The translations under genes were made by a program, and so were the position numbers. Below are positions 11,031-21,514 of a DNA stretch of 64,000 nucleotides, in pieces. Source of the DNA: Ovis canadensis (Eukaryota > Chordata > Mammalia > Artiodactyla > Bovidae). Each line of letters starts with the position of its first letter. The first letter of the stretch is position 1. Under the pieces are notes generated by a model. That model had not been told where the DNA came from. It did no database searches and worked only from the letters and a program-made list of their open reading frames with translations. The stretch is from assembly GCF_042477335.2 (NCBI RefSeq), contig NC_091255.1, positions 39,472,501-39,536,500 on the forward strand, written 5' to 3'.

Positions 11031-11462
11031 GCTTTGGGTGCCAAAGGCTGAACATCCCCTAAGAGTGTTTCAGTGAGAAAGAGAGATAAGCCTGATTTTG
11101 CTCTCAATAATTGTTTTCTCTGTCAAAAATAGAACTTTGCAGTTTATTTGAACAGCAAAACATAATACTCCTGTTACCATGGCATTCCATTTTAGAAGAT
11201 TTAGAGCGAGATATAAAAATACAAGTTCCTAGATACAAGTAAGCACCTTTTCCATGACAAGAAACCTTAACCCTTCCTTTCTACACTACTTGATACTAAT
11301 TGAAAACAAGTAGTGTTTACTCATGTTCTCTTCAATGAGACTTTTTAATCCCAGTGACCTTTAGACTTTCTTTATCATGTAGAAACCTGCCATATTCCAC
11401 TTTTGAAACTCTGAGAAAATGATTTACCTCTTTTATTCTCCTCTTCCGTCAACATCCTCTTT
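11031..11462. other. Unique AT-rich sequence
   Basis: No recognised repeat or coding pattern. Confidence 0.5.
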
Positions 11463-11621
11463 AACAGTGTAGTGGGCAACAGTGAATCCTCTGGAGTCAA
11501 ATAGTCTTGAATGAAACAGCAAATCTATCACTTTCCAGTTATGTGACCTTGGGCTAGTTACGTGACCTCTGATTAGTTGCCTTAACTGCAAAATAGAAAT
11601 AATAATAGTTACTCATGGTTT
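11463..11621 (+). mobile_element. MIR, 5' part, split by a Bov-tA
   Basis: ACAGTGAATCCTCTGGAGTC, GTTATGTGACCTTGGGCTAG, AACTGCAAAATAGAAATAAT match MIR. CTCATGGTTT at 11,612-11,621 recurs at 12,102-12,111, giving a 10-bp target-site duplication for the SINE between them. Confidence 0.85.
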
Positions 11622-11628
11622 ATGTTAC

Positions 11629-11720
11629 CCCAGGTGGCACTACTGGTAAAGAATCCACCTGCCAATGAAGGAGATATGGGTTCAGTCCTTGGGTTGGGAA
11701 GATCCCATGGAGCAGGAAGC
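11629..11720 (+). mobile_element. Bov-tA SINE, 5' half, interrupted
   Basis: CCAGGTGGCACTACTGGTAA through GGGTTGGGAAGATCCCATGG to AGCAGGAAGC. The element then breaks off and resumes at 11,940. About 10 bases of consensus (ATGGCAACCC) are missing at the break. Confidence 0.92.
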
Positions 11721-11939
11721 TGTACCTTGAAGCTGAGTTCAACTCCTCTGACTTGATCTTACACTGAACAAACGGTAACACCCCTCTATTGTGTGGCTCA
11801 AAAAAACGCTCGCTATTTGAGGTTGACAACTCTTATCTTTCTCTGTCTCTCTCATTCTCCGATTTAATGAGCATCTTCCTGTGTTGAAATCAGCCTTGCT
11901 GTCAGTCAGTCCTAGAGAAGCTTGTGAAGGGAGACAGAT
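11721..11939 (-). repeat. Left arm of a 219/216-bp near-perfect inverted repeat
   Basis: This segment is the reverse complement of 12,464-12,679. By eye there are two substitutions (C/G near 11,811, G/A near 11,845), a one-base difference in an A-run (7 versus 8) and a 4-base CAGT repeat present only here. It lies inside a Bov-tA, so it is the inserted copy. It is not a repeat family I recognise. Its frame on the minus strand matches the start of the frame at 12,460-13,086 only because of this duplication. Confidence 0.95.
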
Positions 11940-12022
11940 ACTCCAGTATTCTTGCCTGGGAAATCCCATAGACAGAGGAGCCTGGTGGGTGCCCGTCCAT
12001 GGGGTCACAGAGTTGGACACAG
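11940..12022 (+). mobile_element. Bov-tA SINE, 3' half
   Basis: It resumes at ACTCCAGTATTCTTGCCTGG and runs to GGGGTCACAGAGTTGGACAC. It pairs with 11,629-11,720 as one insertion. Confidence 0.93.
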
Positions 12023-12057
12023 CCAGGTGCATACACATACACATATACACACACACA

Positions 12058-12103
<46 letters not shown>
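12023..12103. repeat. (CA)n-(TC)n microsatellite in SINE tail
   Basis: CATACA/CACATA units pass into pure CA (to about 12,060) and then about 20 TC units. The target-site duplication of the Bov-tA follows directly, so this block is the expanded SINE tail. Confidence 0.95.
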
Positions 12104-12106
<3 letters not shown>

Positions 12107-12180
12107 GGTTTGATTGTCATAAATCACTTGGAACAAACCCCTGGTACATGCTGAGATCTCAGTAAACTGTATCAGCAGCA
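12104..12180 (+). mobile_element. MIR, 3' part
   Basis: GGAACAAACCCCTGGTACATGC and GATCTCAGTAAACTGTATC fit the MIR end (GTGCCTGGCACATAG, CGCTCAATAAATG). It continues the MIR broken at 11,621. CAGCAG and CATCAT runs follow at 12,173-12,210. Confidence 0.6.
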
Positions 12181-12463
12181 GCAGCATCCTCATCACCACC
12201 ATCATCATCAGAAGACAATTTGCTTAGACTTTACCAACAGAGACTTTCATGGAGCCCTTATCTATAATTCGTGACCAGCTACCCAGAGATATGCTAGCTG
12301 AGTGGGAGGCAGTAATCACTTATAAAATAATCCTTCTTCTTGATAATTTTAAAGAAGAGAGTAAAAATACTGTTTAGACCAGTAAATGACCAGAATTGCC
12401 ATTGTTCCCTAATCATGGTTCCAGCCTTGCATTTTTAATACTTCATTTTTCATAGTTGTTTGA

Positions 12464-12679
12464 ATCTGTCTCCCTTCACAAGCTTCTCTAGGACTGACAG
12501 CAAGGCTGATTTCAACACAGGAAGATGCTCATTAAATCGGAGAATGAGAGAGATAGAGAAAGATAAGAGTTGTCAACCTCAAATAGCCAGCGTTTTTTTT
12601 GAGCCACACAATAGAGGGGTGTTACCGTTTGTTCAGTGTAAGATCAAGTCAGAGGAGTTGAACTCAGCTTCAAGGTACA
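12464..12679 (+). repeat. Right arm of the inverted repeat (probable source)
   Basis: Reverse complement of 11,721-11,939, with a 524-base spacer between the arms. Both flanks are unrelated unique sequence, so this is the likely source copy. The arms could pair as a long hairpin in single-stranded DNA or RNA. Confidence 0.95.
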
Positions 12680-14258
12680 TACAACTCCAATCTGACCCCA
12701 GTACTTCTATTAAATGCAACATCTTAAAGAACTGCAAAAAGCCAAGCCATAAATCTAAGGACTCTGTCATTTTAAATTTATGTTTGCAGCTAAAGTCAGC
12801 CACACCTCCTGGGGCTGGCCTTAAAATAATTCTTTTCTCAAAAAGTCACAGTATCCTGGCATTTAACAATAACACGAAAGAGCCCGAGCCTGGAGGAGTT
12901 GTTTGTTTTTGTAGGAGCAGAATCAACCCTCTTTTAATGAACACAAGGCTTGCCACAGGTTCAGGGGTTTTATTCGGCTGTTTTCTGAATCTCTCTCAAA
13001 GCTCAGCTTATGAAATTCTAGCGAGACCCTGCCCACCACCCTCCCCAGCCTGGACACCCCTTCAGCTTGCTGCTCACCAGCCCTGACTTCAGACAGACAG
13101 ACAGACAGAGGAGCCGGGCTGACCAGAAGCGTTACTGCCTCTCACACTTGCTTTGTCCCCCGGCGCCCATGTCCTGGAAACAGCACACACGTCTCAGGCT
13201 CAGTGCCTACCTGATAGAACTTGAATGCTGAAGTGATAACAGCTTTGAGACAGAGCAGGGTCTGAGGCCCACCCACCCCCTGTCTACTGAGGTGTAACAG
13301 ACGCTTAAGCACCCCTCCACTGCCGGAAGAAGGGGGTGGGGACAGAGAGACTGATGGGCAGGTGGCTGAGCATCGCTCCAGGTGACCAGGCACTTAACCT
13401 GCATGCCAGGTTGGCACCAGGCCACCATCTCTACACTCTGTCCTCTTGGTTGACCCTGAAATACTACTTTCCCAGCCAAGAATCTCGGCATGCCAGCCAG
13501 GCAGCCAGCAAACTGATGCCAAGGCTGTCCCTGGCAAAGGACTTGAAAAAGCATACACAACACCTTTGGACTCCCACCTGCTAGGCTCAGAGATACCTGT
13601 ATCCGTCCTACACCACCTGTGCCCTACACCAGACGTTATAGAGAACAACAGGCAGGGGAGGGCTGGCCCCTTTCTGGCAGGTTCCAGTTCATGAGACGGA
13701 TGATGAGAAATGGACGAGAATGATGAAACAGCCTCTGCCACCTCGGTGCCCTGTGTGTCCCTGCTCTGGGCACAAAGTCAGCACAATTTAAGAGGTGTGG
13801 CTTTTCCTCCATGCCTTCCGACCTCTCTGAATATTGAGGTCACCTGATACATAAGGGATCTCATGCTTCCTGAGCGTTAGGAAGGGAGTGAATGATTTCT
13901 GCCAGTATGCAAGCCACACTCCCAGGAGCAGTTAAATCTGGGGGTTTACAGTGACGCTCCTGCTGGCCACGGGCCGGGTGGGGCGGGGAGCTGCGTGGAT
14001 TCCCCGGTTTCTATCCTGCTGCCTGGAACGGGATCCACCGGCGCTGTAGATTCAACAGACACCTGAAATGCCATTCCTCAGAATCGAGTCCACCACTCGA
14101 AGTGGCGGCTTCCCAGACGGTGACCTCCCAACTGCCTCTTCAGGGTCCCCATCCTGAAGCAGTTCATCTTCAGCAGGACTGGGATAAGGGTCCACTTCTC
14201 AGAGGACAAAGGCGGATGCTGGGAGGCAAAGCCCAGCACAGGAGCAAGATCCCTGCTC
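12680..14258. other. Unique sequence, partly GC-rich
   Basis: The largest clean stretch in the first 20 kb. A frame runs open from 12,460 to 13,086 (208 codons), but its first 70 codons are the inverted-repeat arm, and no domain is recognised. A short GC-rich patch with GGGGCGGGG lies near 13,980. Several frames overlap between 13,140 and 13,740 on both strands, which points to low stop density from composition rather than coding. Confidence 0.5.
13090..13109. repeat. Short (CAGA)n repeat
   Basis: Five AGAC units in a row. Confidence 0.9.
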
Positions 14259-14269
14259 AATAGGAAGCA

Positions 14270-14587
14270 CTTCTTATTTTTTTTTAATACATTCTTATTA
14301 AAAAAATTTTTTTTCTATTATGTTTTATCACAGGATATTGCATATAGTTCCTTTTGCTATACACTAGGACCTTGCTGTTTATCCATCCCATATGCAATAG
14401 TTTGCATCTGTTAATCCCAGACTCCCAGTCCAGCCCTCTCCCTTCCCCCTACTCCCTTGGCAGCCATGAGGCTGTTCTCTGTGAGTCTGTTTGTGTTTTG
14501 TAGATACGTTCATTTAGATTCTACATATGCATGTTATCAAAAGGTGTCTGTCTTTCTCTTTCTGACGTACTTCACTTTGTATGATTA
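14270..14587 (-). mobile_element. LINE-1 3' fragment with 11-bp target-site duplication
   Basis: The T-rich left end (reversed poly(A)), then GGATATTGCATATAGTTCC, TATACACTAGGACCTTGCTG and CTTTCTGACGTACTTCACTT, is the ruminant L1 3' region reversed. AATAGGAAGCA flanks it at 14,259-14,269 and 14,588-14,598. It is 5'-truncated to about 320 bp. Confidence 0.92.
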
Positions 14588-14598
14588 AATAGGAAGCA

Positions 14599-14720
14599 AA
14601 TCCAAACGAGAGGGGATATACATGTACGTGTGGCTGATTCACTTTGCTGTACAGCACAAACTGACACAGCAGCGCAAAGCACTGCTTTATACTCCATTAA
14701 AAAAAAAATGTCATACGGAT
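14599..14720 (+). mobile_element. LINE-1 3' end
   Basis: GTGTGGCTGATTCACTTTGC, TGTACAGCACAAACTGACAC and TATACTCCATTAAAAAAAA are the L1 terminal words on the plus strand, opposite to the preceding copy. Confidence 0.85.
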
Positions 14721-14735
14721 ATGCCATGGAATACT

Positions 14736-14939
14736 TTTTGTTTAGTCACTGTTAGACTCTTTTGTGAGCCCATGGACTGTAGCCCATTAGGCTCCTCTGT
14801 CCGTGGAATTCTCCAGACAAGAATACTGGGGTGGGTTGCCATTTCCTTCTCGAGGAGATCTTCCCCACCCAGGGATTGAACCCAGGGTCTCCTGCGTTGC
14901 AGGCAGATTCTGTACCACCCAGCCACCAGGGAAGCCCAC
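14736..14939 (-). mobile_element. Bov-tA SINE with target-site duplication
   Basis: Reverse-oriented: TTTGTTTAGTCACTGTTAGA tail to CAGCCACCAGGGAAGCCC head. TGGAATACT is repeated at 14,727-14,735 and 14,940-14,948, marking insertion into LINE-1 sequence. Confidence 0.96.
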
Positions 14940-14948
14940 TGGAATACT

Positions 14949-15015
14949 ACTCAGCTATATAGAAAAGGTGAGGGGATTAAATAATGCCGTTTGCAGCCAC
15001 ATGGATGCCATGGAA
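14949..15015 (+). mobile_element. LINE-1 ORF2 end fragment
   Basis: TGGAATACTACTCAGCTATA and ATGCCGTTTGCAGCCACATG match the L1 segment that reads ATACTACTCAGCCATAAAAA...GCAGCAACATGGATG. Confidence 0.75.
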
Positions 15016-15537
15016 GCGTCTCTTTATTCATTCCACTCCTGGACTTTAGGCAGAGGGTGCAGGTAGCACATGGGGGCTGCTGCTCTTGGCACCGTTGAGC
15101 GTCTTGTCAGACTGGACCCCACAGAGCTGGACGGGGACCACAAGGTGTCTGCAGGTAAAGCACTGCTCTCTGCGGGAGTCACAGCCCGGCAGTGGGGGTG
15201 AAGAGCTCTCCAGGAGACTCAGGAAGGCGTGCTGCCCACCTATAGGGCCCAGGACAGCACAGAGCTCTCCCTGACCTGCGTTCCCATCTGAGTGCTCTGA
15301 GGGCCTCTGAGGTTACTCAGCTAATTCACGGAGGGCCATTAACCAGAGGTGACGCCTGACGCCACTGCAGAAGCAAAACAAGAATTCAGCTGCGCCAAGC
15401 CCGTTGAAATGTTCAGACACACACACAATTGCAAAACCAAACGAGACCCCAAATGCAGCAGTTCCGAGGGCAATTAGACTAAAAGCAAGAGATTAGGTTC
15501 GAATTTAGACTTTGCTGATTAGATATGAGAATGGAGC
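15016..15537. other. Unique sequence, no feature recognised
   Basis: No recognised repeat; frames under 88 codons. Confidence 0.5.
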
Positions 15538-15650
15538 AAGTTGCCAGATAAAATACAGGAGGCCCTGTTAAACTTGAATTTCGAATAAATTTGAATAATC
15601 GGTTAAGGGTGCCCCACGCAATGTTTGCTAAATTTGGCCACTCTGGCACT
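15538..15650 (+). mobile_element. Palindromic non-autonomous DNA transposon relic
   Basis: TTGCCAGATAAAATACAGGA at the left and GCTAAATTTGGCCACTCTGGCA at the right are imperfect inverted ends. GTTAAACTTGAATTTCG lies inside. This fits a common mammalian palindromic MER element (family name not certain). Confidence 0.55.
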
Positions 15651-16059
15651 GCAGAAGTTGAGGTTATCGGTTGCGAGGTAGATAATGGGGTGACCTTTGT
15701 CAGCGTTGATGTGACATTGAATAGAACTTTGGGCAGGTCTTTCCCTAAGTGTGTGTCACTCCTGGAGACAGGAGCTATGTCCTTTGGAATTGTAACCCAC
15801 AGTCCCTAATGCCCGGGCTATGAGTAGGTGAACTGTGTGTTGAATTGGGTATAATGATTAAATGATGTTTAGGTGGCAGAGCAGCTGATGGGAAAGATGG
15901 CTAAAAACAAGATTGCAAAGACTATGCAGCTCCCTGAAGGGTCTGCTCCTGGCTGTTCTCAGGGAGGAGTCCAGGGTTGGAACCAGACATGGCAGCAACA
16001 TGGAATCTGAACATTATCAGAGCAGAGGTGTGGGGGACGTTCATGATAGAGGATTAGTG
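15651..16059. other. Unique sequence, no feature recognised
   Basis: No recognised repeat or coding pattern. Confidence 0.45.
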
Positions 16060-16600
16060 ATTAAGTGGCAGTATAGCTCCCCTCCCCAGATTATAAAAAT
16101 CATTTTTGTGTATTGGAAAACTGAAACAAAACACTACAGAAAAATAGCAATTTAATTCATTCATAGCCTCACAACCTAGAGATAACCATAATTAATATTT
16201 AATTCTATGCTTATAGTATTTCTGGTAAGTATATACACATATAAGGACATGTGTCCATATTTAGAAAATAAAACTCATACTTCATATATAATTTTTATCT
16301 ACCTTTTTGCAAAATATTTTATTGTAGGCATTGTTCATGTCTTTAAATATTCTTTAAGTATGTAATAACCAAGTTTTCCAGTAACATTTACTAATTAATG
16401 CATCATTTCTCTAGTTTCTTGAAAATTTTCTTCCATCATATGCTTTTTTGTGCCTTTCTGTTCACTCCTGTGGTGCTCTTTATCCTGTGATATTACCAGG
16501 TTTTTTCTGATGAGTGTAATCTTGTAAACAGTTTAGCCATGTCTCTGCATTGCTCCTCTTTTAAGTAAAATTGCCTGCATTTTTCTTTTGTGTTTCCGGA
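16060..16600 (-). mobile_element. Probable ancient LINE-1 sequence
   Basis: AACCTAGAGATAACCATAAT, TTTTTATCTACCTTTTTGC and ATTGTAGGCATTGTTCATG resemble an old L1-type segment (CCCAGAGATAACCACTGTT...). Highly diverged and AT-rich; the class is tentative. Confidence 0.4.
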
Positions 16601-16927
16601 TAATCTTCAGAATATAACATTTCCAAGTTATAAAATAATGTCATTCTGAAATCTATTAGAAAAGCCTTCAAGTTACCTAATATTAGAGGGAAGAATTACA
16701 TTTATAAAATAATATCTTTCCTTCTAGGAATAAAATTTACTTTACTACTATTTTACTTTACTACTTTCTTTACTACATTGTAAATGTATTTTTTAACAGA
16801 GCCCCTTAGTGTTTATTTTACAGTTCATTCCTAGCTATTCTGTGTAGTTTTTATTCCTTTGAATAAATCTCTTTTAAAAAATGCTACTTGACTTTGAAAT
16901 TTTAAAAGTTTTGTGGAGACTTAGTTT

Positions 16928-17110
16928 GGGCTTCCCTTGTGGCTCAGCTGGTAAGAATCTGCCTGCATTGTGGGAGACCTGGGTTTGATCTCTGGGTTGT
17001 GAAGATCCCCTGGAGTAGGGAAAGGTTACCCATTTTGGCCTGGAGAATTCCACAGACTGTGTAGTCCATAGAGTCACAAAGAGTTGGACATGACTGAGAG
17101 ACTTTCACTT
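16928..17110 (+). mobile_element. Bov-tA SINE
   Basis: GGGCTTCCCTTGTGGCTCAG to GACTGAGAGACTTTCACTTT. The middle is shortened by about 20 bases between CATTTTGGCCTGGAG and the consensus CCAGTATTC. Confidence 0.93.
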
Positions 17111-17285
17111 TGTGCTAATTTTTTTTCACCCAACGTCCTATGTAACTTTTTAGTCCAAGTAGATTTTTAGTAGATTCTTTTGATTTTCCAAGGAGAAAAA
17201 TCCTTCATCACCTGGAAATGACAAGTTGGTCCTGTTGCCACTAAAGCTCGCTCTCTTTTCAGTCATTGGCTTTATTGCTCTGGGT

Positions 17286-17596
17286 CAGTCAGTCAGTCAG
17301 TTCAGTTGCTCAGTTGTGTCCGACTCTTTGCGACCCCATGAATTGCAGCACACCAGGCCTCCCTGTCCATCGCCAGCTCCTGGAGTTCACTCAAACTCAC
17401 CTCCACTGAGTCAGTGACGCCATCAGCCATCTCATCCTCTGTCGTCCCCTTCTCCTCCTGCCCCCAATCCCTCCCAGCATCAGAGTCTTTTCCAATGAGT
17501 AAACTCTTTGAGATGGCCAAAGTACTGGAGTTTCAGCTTCAGCAACATTCTCTCCAAAGAAATCCCAGGGCTGATTGCCTTCAGAATGGACTGGGT
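17286..17596 (-). mobile_element. BovB LINE 3' fragment
   Basis: CAGTCAGTCAGTTCAGTTGC tail, CTCCTGGAGTTCACTCAAAC, GTGACGCCATCAGCC and GAGATGGCCAAAGTACTGG. 5'-truncated after about 310 bp, shortly after CAGGGCTGATTGCC. Confidence 0.95.
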
Positions 17597-17799
17597 AGAA
17601 CTTCCAAAAATTAGTGTGTAATTGTGGTGATGGCAGATGTACCTGATTCTAGTGAAAACTCCTCAGGTGCTTCACCATCGCATGTAATCTCCACTGGTTC
17701 AAACATATCCTTTTTCCTTACATCAAAATTTTTTTTGATTTGCTAATACCGGTATTTGATTCTATCTAATACTTTTTTTCTTATGATGCTTAGAAGATT

Positions 17800-18430
17800 T
17801 CTGCCCCCTGGCCTGTTTATGTAATATATTTTAATAGTAGCTTTAACACACCCTTTCATTCTTGGCCTCGAATATTATTTTTCGATGTCATATCAGACTC
17901 ACATTCCTAATGTTTTCTCTCTGTATAATGGGAACAGAGTTTGTGTTTTTCTTCTCTCATGCTGTGGTTGTCAAGTTTTAGAACCAGGGTTAAGATAGCT
18001 TTACTAACTAGGAAGCTTCAGATCTTCTCCCCTTTCAAACAGTTTACAGAGTCCGAGAATTATCTGTTCTTAAAAGTTGGAAAAAATTGTTCATAAAAAC
18101 ATGTGAGTCAGGAGCCTTTTTTGGAGGTGAGCCTTTGACACTTTCAATTTCTTCCCTGTTTTGTTTTTTTTTTTTTCTATTCAGGTCATCTTCTTTTATC
18201 CTGAGTCCCTTTTGGTCATTTCTGTTTTCCTAGAAAATCATCGATTTCATTAAGATTTTCAAATTGATTAGCATAGAGCAGTAACCTAATGTTCTCTTAC
18301 AATGCTTTTAAACTTTCGTCCACAGCATCATTCCCTCCTGACTGATTTTGTACATTTATTTTTTTTCTCTTGTTTCAATTAGCTGTGTTGAGTTTGTTCA
18401 TGTTATTGGTCCAGTTACAATACTAATAAG
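17800..18430 (-). mobile_element. Probable ancient LINE-1 ORF2 remains
   Basis: T-rich plus strand with words such as TTTTGGTCATTTCTG, TTAAGATTTTCAAATTGATT and GTTCATGTTATTGGTCCAG that fit reversed L1 ORF2. Heavily diverged, no open frame. Confidence 0.45.
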
Positions 18431-18679
18431 GTCCAAATATTAGAACCCTGGGTACAGATACTGACGAGGAGATTTGAGCATCTGTGGATTTTGGTCTCCA
18501 CAGAAGGTCCTGGATCCAGTACCAAGGGATGGCTGTTGTTCAGGATTACAGTTTTTCCCCTCAAAAGTACAACAGCTATTTATCCAATATCTTATCTTCA
18601 TTTTATGAGATTGAGTTTGTGTTATTTTAACTGGCATTACTAATTTACAGGGTTGGGTTTTTTTTTAAAGCATAGTATG

Positions 18680-18826
18680 GCTTTTTAAAATATTTATTTA
18701 TTTGGCTGTGCCAGTCTTAGGTGTGGCCTGGAGGATCTTTAGCTGTGGGATATGGGATCTAGTTCCCTGACCAGAGATTGGACCGGCCCCCCTGCATTAA
18801 GACTGAGGACCACCATGAAAGTCCCA
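18680..18826 (-). mobile_element. CHR-family SINE
   Basis: TTTATTTATTTGGCTGTGCC, GATCTAGTTCCCTGACCAG and GACCACCATGAAAGTCCC define a reversed CHR element. Confidence 0.85.
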
Positions 18827-18835
18827 TAGTATGCT

Positions 18836-19110
18836 TGCTGCTGCTGCTAAGTTGCTTCAGTTGTATCCGACTCTGTGCAACCCCATAGACGGCAGCCCAC
18901 CAGGCTCCCCTGTCCCTGGGATTCTCCAGGCAAGAACACTGGAGTGGGTTGCCATTTCCTTCTCCAATGCATGAAAGTGAAAAGTGAAAGTGAAGTCACT
19001 CAGTCGTGTCCGACTCGTAGCGACCCCATGGACTGCAGCCCACCAGGCTCCTCCATCCATGGGATTTTCCAGGCAAGAGTGCTGGAGTGGGGTGCCATTG
19101 CCTTCTCCAA
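18836..19110 (-). mobile_element. Bov-A2 SINE, full-length
   Basis: Starts with GCTGCTGCTGCTAAG (reversed AGC tail), contains both monomers separated by CATGAAAGTGAAAAGTGAAAG, and ends GGTGCCATTGCCTTCTCCA. Confidence 0.96.
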
Positions 19111-19635
19111 TCGTATGTTTAGGTGATGTTATCCTAAAATTTCCACTTTGGGGAAGAAATATAGTAAGGTTGGCTAAATAAGTGTATCATCAGTTTGTAT
19201 TACTATGTCATGAGCATGTTAAAATAGAGAGGATTCCCATCTTTAGTGTTGAGATTTGGTATGCTTATAGTATCATTAGTTTTAGTACTTAAATTCATTA
19301 TAATCTTAATTATTTGTGACTTCCTTCATCTGTAAATGACCAAAAATAGTATATTATTGTGTTTCTATTCCTTTATCCTTGTATTTTTAATTGGTATTCT
19401 TTATATGCTTTAATTTGATGTTTTCAGTTGTGCGTATGTGTTATATTTTCATGGCGAAGTGTTCTTCTTGAAATCTAATGGGACATAACACTATTCCTTT
19501 TCTTCTGTGTAAAGTATTGCATCTTTCACTTTACTTCAGTATAAATATTTGTAATTGTCTGTCTTTATCAGTGTGGGTGAATCCTTCTCAGCTTTACTTT
19601 TAGCTGTTCTGAGTAATTTCACTTAAAATATGATG
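19111..19635. other. AT-rich sequence, possibly ancient LINE-1
   Basis: Words such as TATTTGTGACTTCCTTCATC and GGTATTCTTTATATGC suggest reversed old L1, but I cannot place it confidently. Confidence 0.35.
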
Positions 19636-19639
19636 TCTT

Positions 19640-19765
19640 TAAGGAAACGGACTAATAATACCTACTTCTTATAGCAGTTTTAAGGGTTCAGTGAGATAAT
19701 ACAATGAAAACTAGTGTAGTATTTGGCACATAGGAAATGCTCATGAAATACCAACTAATGCTAGC
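19640..19765 (+). mobile_element. MIR fragment
   Basis: GACTAATAATACCTACTTC, GGGTTCAGTGAGATAATAC and TATTTGGCACATAGGAAATGC match the MIR 3' half in order. Confidence 0.8.
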
Positions 19766-19906
19766 ACTAAACAGCATACACTGAATTTTTCAAACAAAAT
19801 GCTAATTAAAAAATTGTAATAAAAGAGGATGGCCTATTTGATTTTATGGTCACATGGTTTATTTAGGCACTTTTCAAAAGAGTAAGTCTGTAGCTTTCTT
19901 ATAATT

Positions 19907-20242
19907 GTATTTATTTATTTTTTTGGCTGTGCTAGGTCTTTGTTGCTGGGCGGGCTTTTCTCTAGTTGCAGAGAGTGGGGGCTGCTCTCTTGGTACGAGG
20001 GATTCTCACCTTCGTGGCTTCTCTTGCTGCAAAGCACAGGCTTTAAGGGTGCGTGGGCTTCAGTAGTTGCAGCACTTGGGCTCAGTAGTTGCAGCTCCTG
20101 GGCTCCAGGGCTCAGGCTCAGAAGCTGTGGCGCACAGGCTTAGCTGCTCTGCGGCACGTGGGATCTTCCCAACCCAGGGACTGGGACTGTGTCTCTTGCA
20201 TTGGCAGAAGGGCTCTTTACCACTGATCCACCAGGGAAGCCC
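19907..20242 (-). mobile_element. Long CHR-family SINE (CHR-2 type)
   Basis: About 335 bp, reversed: TTTTTTTGGCTGTGCTAGG, GCGGGCTTTTCTCTAGTTGC, GTAGTTGCAGCACTTGGGC, GGGATCTTCCCAACCC and CCACCAGGGAAGCCC. The repeated AGTAGTTGCAG words are typical of the longer subfamily. Confidence 0.88.
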
Positions 20243-20810
20243 TCTTCAGGCACGATTCTTGACATCTTTCTATTTTTTATATTCCCCTTGGTCTCTCCTT
20301 GTTTGCTCACTTTACTTTCTCTCACGTGTTCAGGTACTGGGATAAGTACTCTGAACACTACTGTGAGCAAAATGTTCTTGTCCTGACCTCAGGCAGCTTA
20401 CACTCCAGCAGGCAAACACGGATGAAGTCATCCTTCAAACTGCATGAAATTCCAGCCACAGTCAGAGCTGCTATGTGCATCGTGAAAGTAAAACCAGAAG
20501 TGCCACCTTGGGCTCGTGTAAACATTGACGAGGCACTTTTCGTACATTACATCTCATGAGAAGAGTGATGCTGGTAAAGAGGTCTCTCTCAGTGGGGTGT
20601 GATGAAAGGATGGAGGGTTAATTCCTTCATGATAAACACCTATGTGTAAAATGTCACAGACAGCTCACTGCCGTCTCTCGTATTAGGATACAGAGAAACA
20701 TCGACTTCTGATGGATTTCACAATTCCCTGAATCCCCTTGGGAGTTTCAGAATTACATGAAAAAAATTCCAGGATTGCCCTTGAGGACTTTTCAATTTTC
20801 CAAGGTGCCT
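20243..20810. other. Mostly unique sequence
   Basis: GTTCAGGTACTGGGATAAGT and GGCAGCTTACACTCCAGC (20,330-20,410) look like an old mammalian repeat (AGGCACTGGGGATACA...GGAGCTTACATTCTAG) whose family I cannot name. The rest is unrecognised. Confidence 0.35.
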
Positions 20811-20814
20811 TGGC

Positions 20815-20985
20815 CTGGGAAACATTGACCCTTGGGGCTGCACAGCTGTTTGTAGGAGGACAGTCCTCCTACTAGACATTGTGGAATGTCCAGTGACAAT
20901 GCCGGCCTCCTCTCACTAGACGCCAGTAGCATGCACCCCATCACAGCCACAGCCACTTCCAGACCTTGCTGTATTCACCATATCT
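20815..20985 (-). mobile_element. MER20 DNA transposon, left piece
   Basis: GGGGCTGCACAGCTGTTTGT, ATTGTGGAATGTCCAGTGAC, TCTCACTAGACGCCAGTAGC and ATGCACCCCATCACAG match reversed MER20 (hAT-Charlie). It stops near 20,985 and its end reappears at 21,515. Confidence 0.7.
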
Positions 20986-20989
20986 TCTA

Positions 20990-21500
20990 TTTTCTGTCGT
21001 TCTGATGCTTGGCATCCGGGGTCTTGCTAACTCTGGAAATGTTCCTCCAAATACTGGTTAGCTAATTCTTGGAAATAATAAACAGGTCACCCACAGGCAT
21101 ACTTTTCAATTGCAAATCCACCAAACCTGAGCCCACACTCCAGCTACCTTTTGTATGGAATTCCCACACTTCAGACCACTATCCCCCTGCTCTGCTCATT
21201 ACAGGGCCAGGTATCAGACAATTAGGGACACCCCTATGCCCCCAGAGCCTGGTGAAATGATTCACGCTAAATCCAGTTCTAAACCTGCTCACCCTGCCTC
21301 TCGTTCCTTCCCATGGAAACCCCAGTAAAGGCTCGACTCCATGGTTCCCCTTCTCCTTTTGTCCCCTGATTGACCCTGGTGCTTTCCCGGTTGACTCCCA
21401 CCATGGTGTGCCCCCTCCTCTTGGGAACTGTGTGTAATAAACTATCTTTTACAGACAGTGTTTTCTGATCTCTTGGCCATCTTGTACCTCAAATCTGCTA
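20990..21500 (+). mobile_element. LTR-like block inserted in MER20
   Basis: About 510 bp separates the two MER20 pieces. It is C-rich, reaches GTGTGTAATAAACTATC (polyadenylation signal at about 21,436) and ends TTGGCCATCTTGTACCTCA, the layout of a retroviral LTR 3' half. I could not see a clean TG...CA pair or target-site duplication, so a solo ERV LTR is a guess. Confidence 0.4.
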
Positions 21501-21514
21501 TGAATGCACTAAAT

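Noticed and set aside
12460..13086. 208-codon plus-strand frame, the longest outside BovB
   Set aside because: Its first third is the inverted-repeat arm, the rest is unique sequence with no domain, and the same arm is also open in the other copy only because it is a duplicate.
13960..14010. GC-rich patch with GGGGCGGGG as a CpG-island promoter
   Set aside because: Only about 50 bases, few CpGs around it and no first exon or downstream gene.
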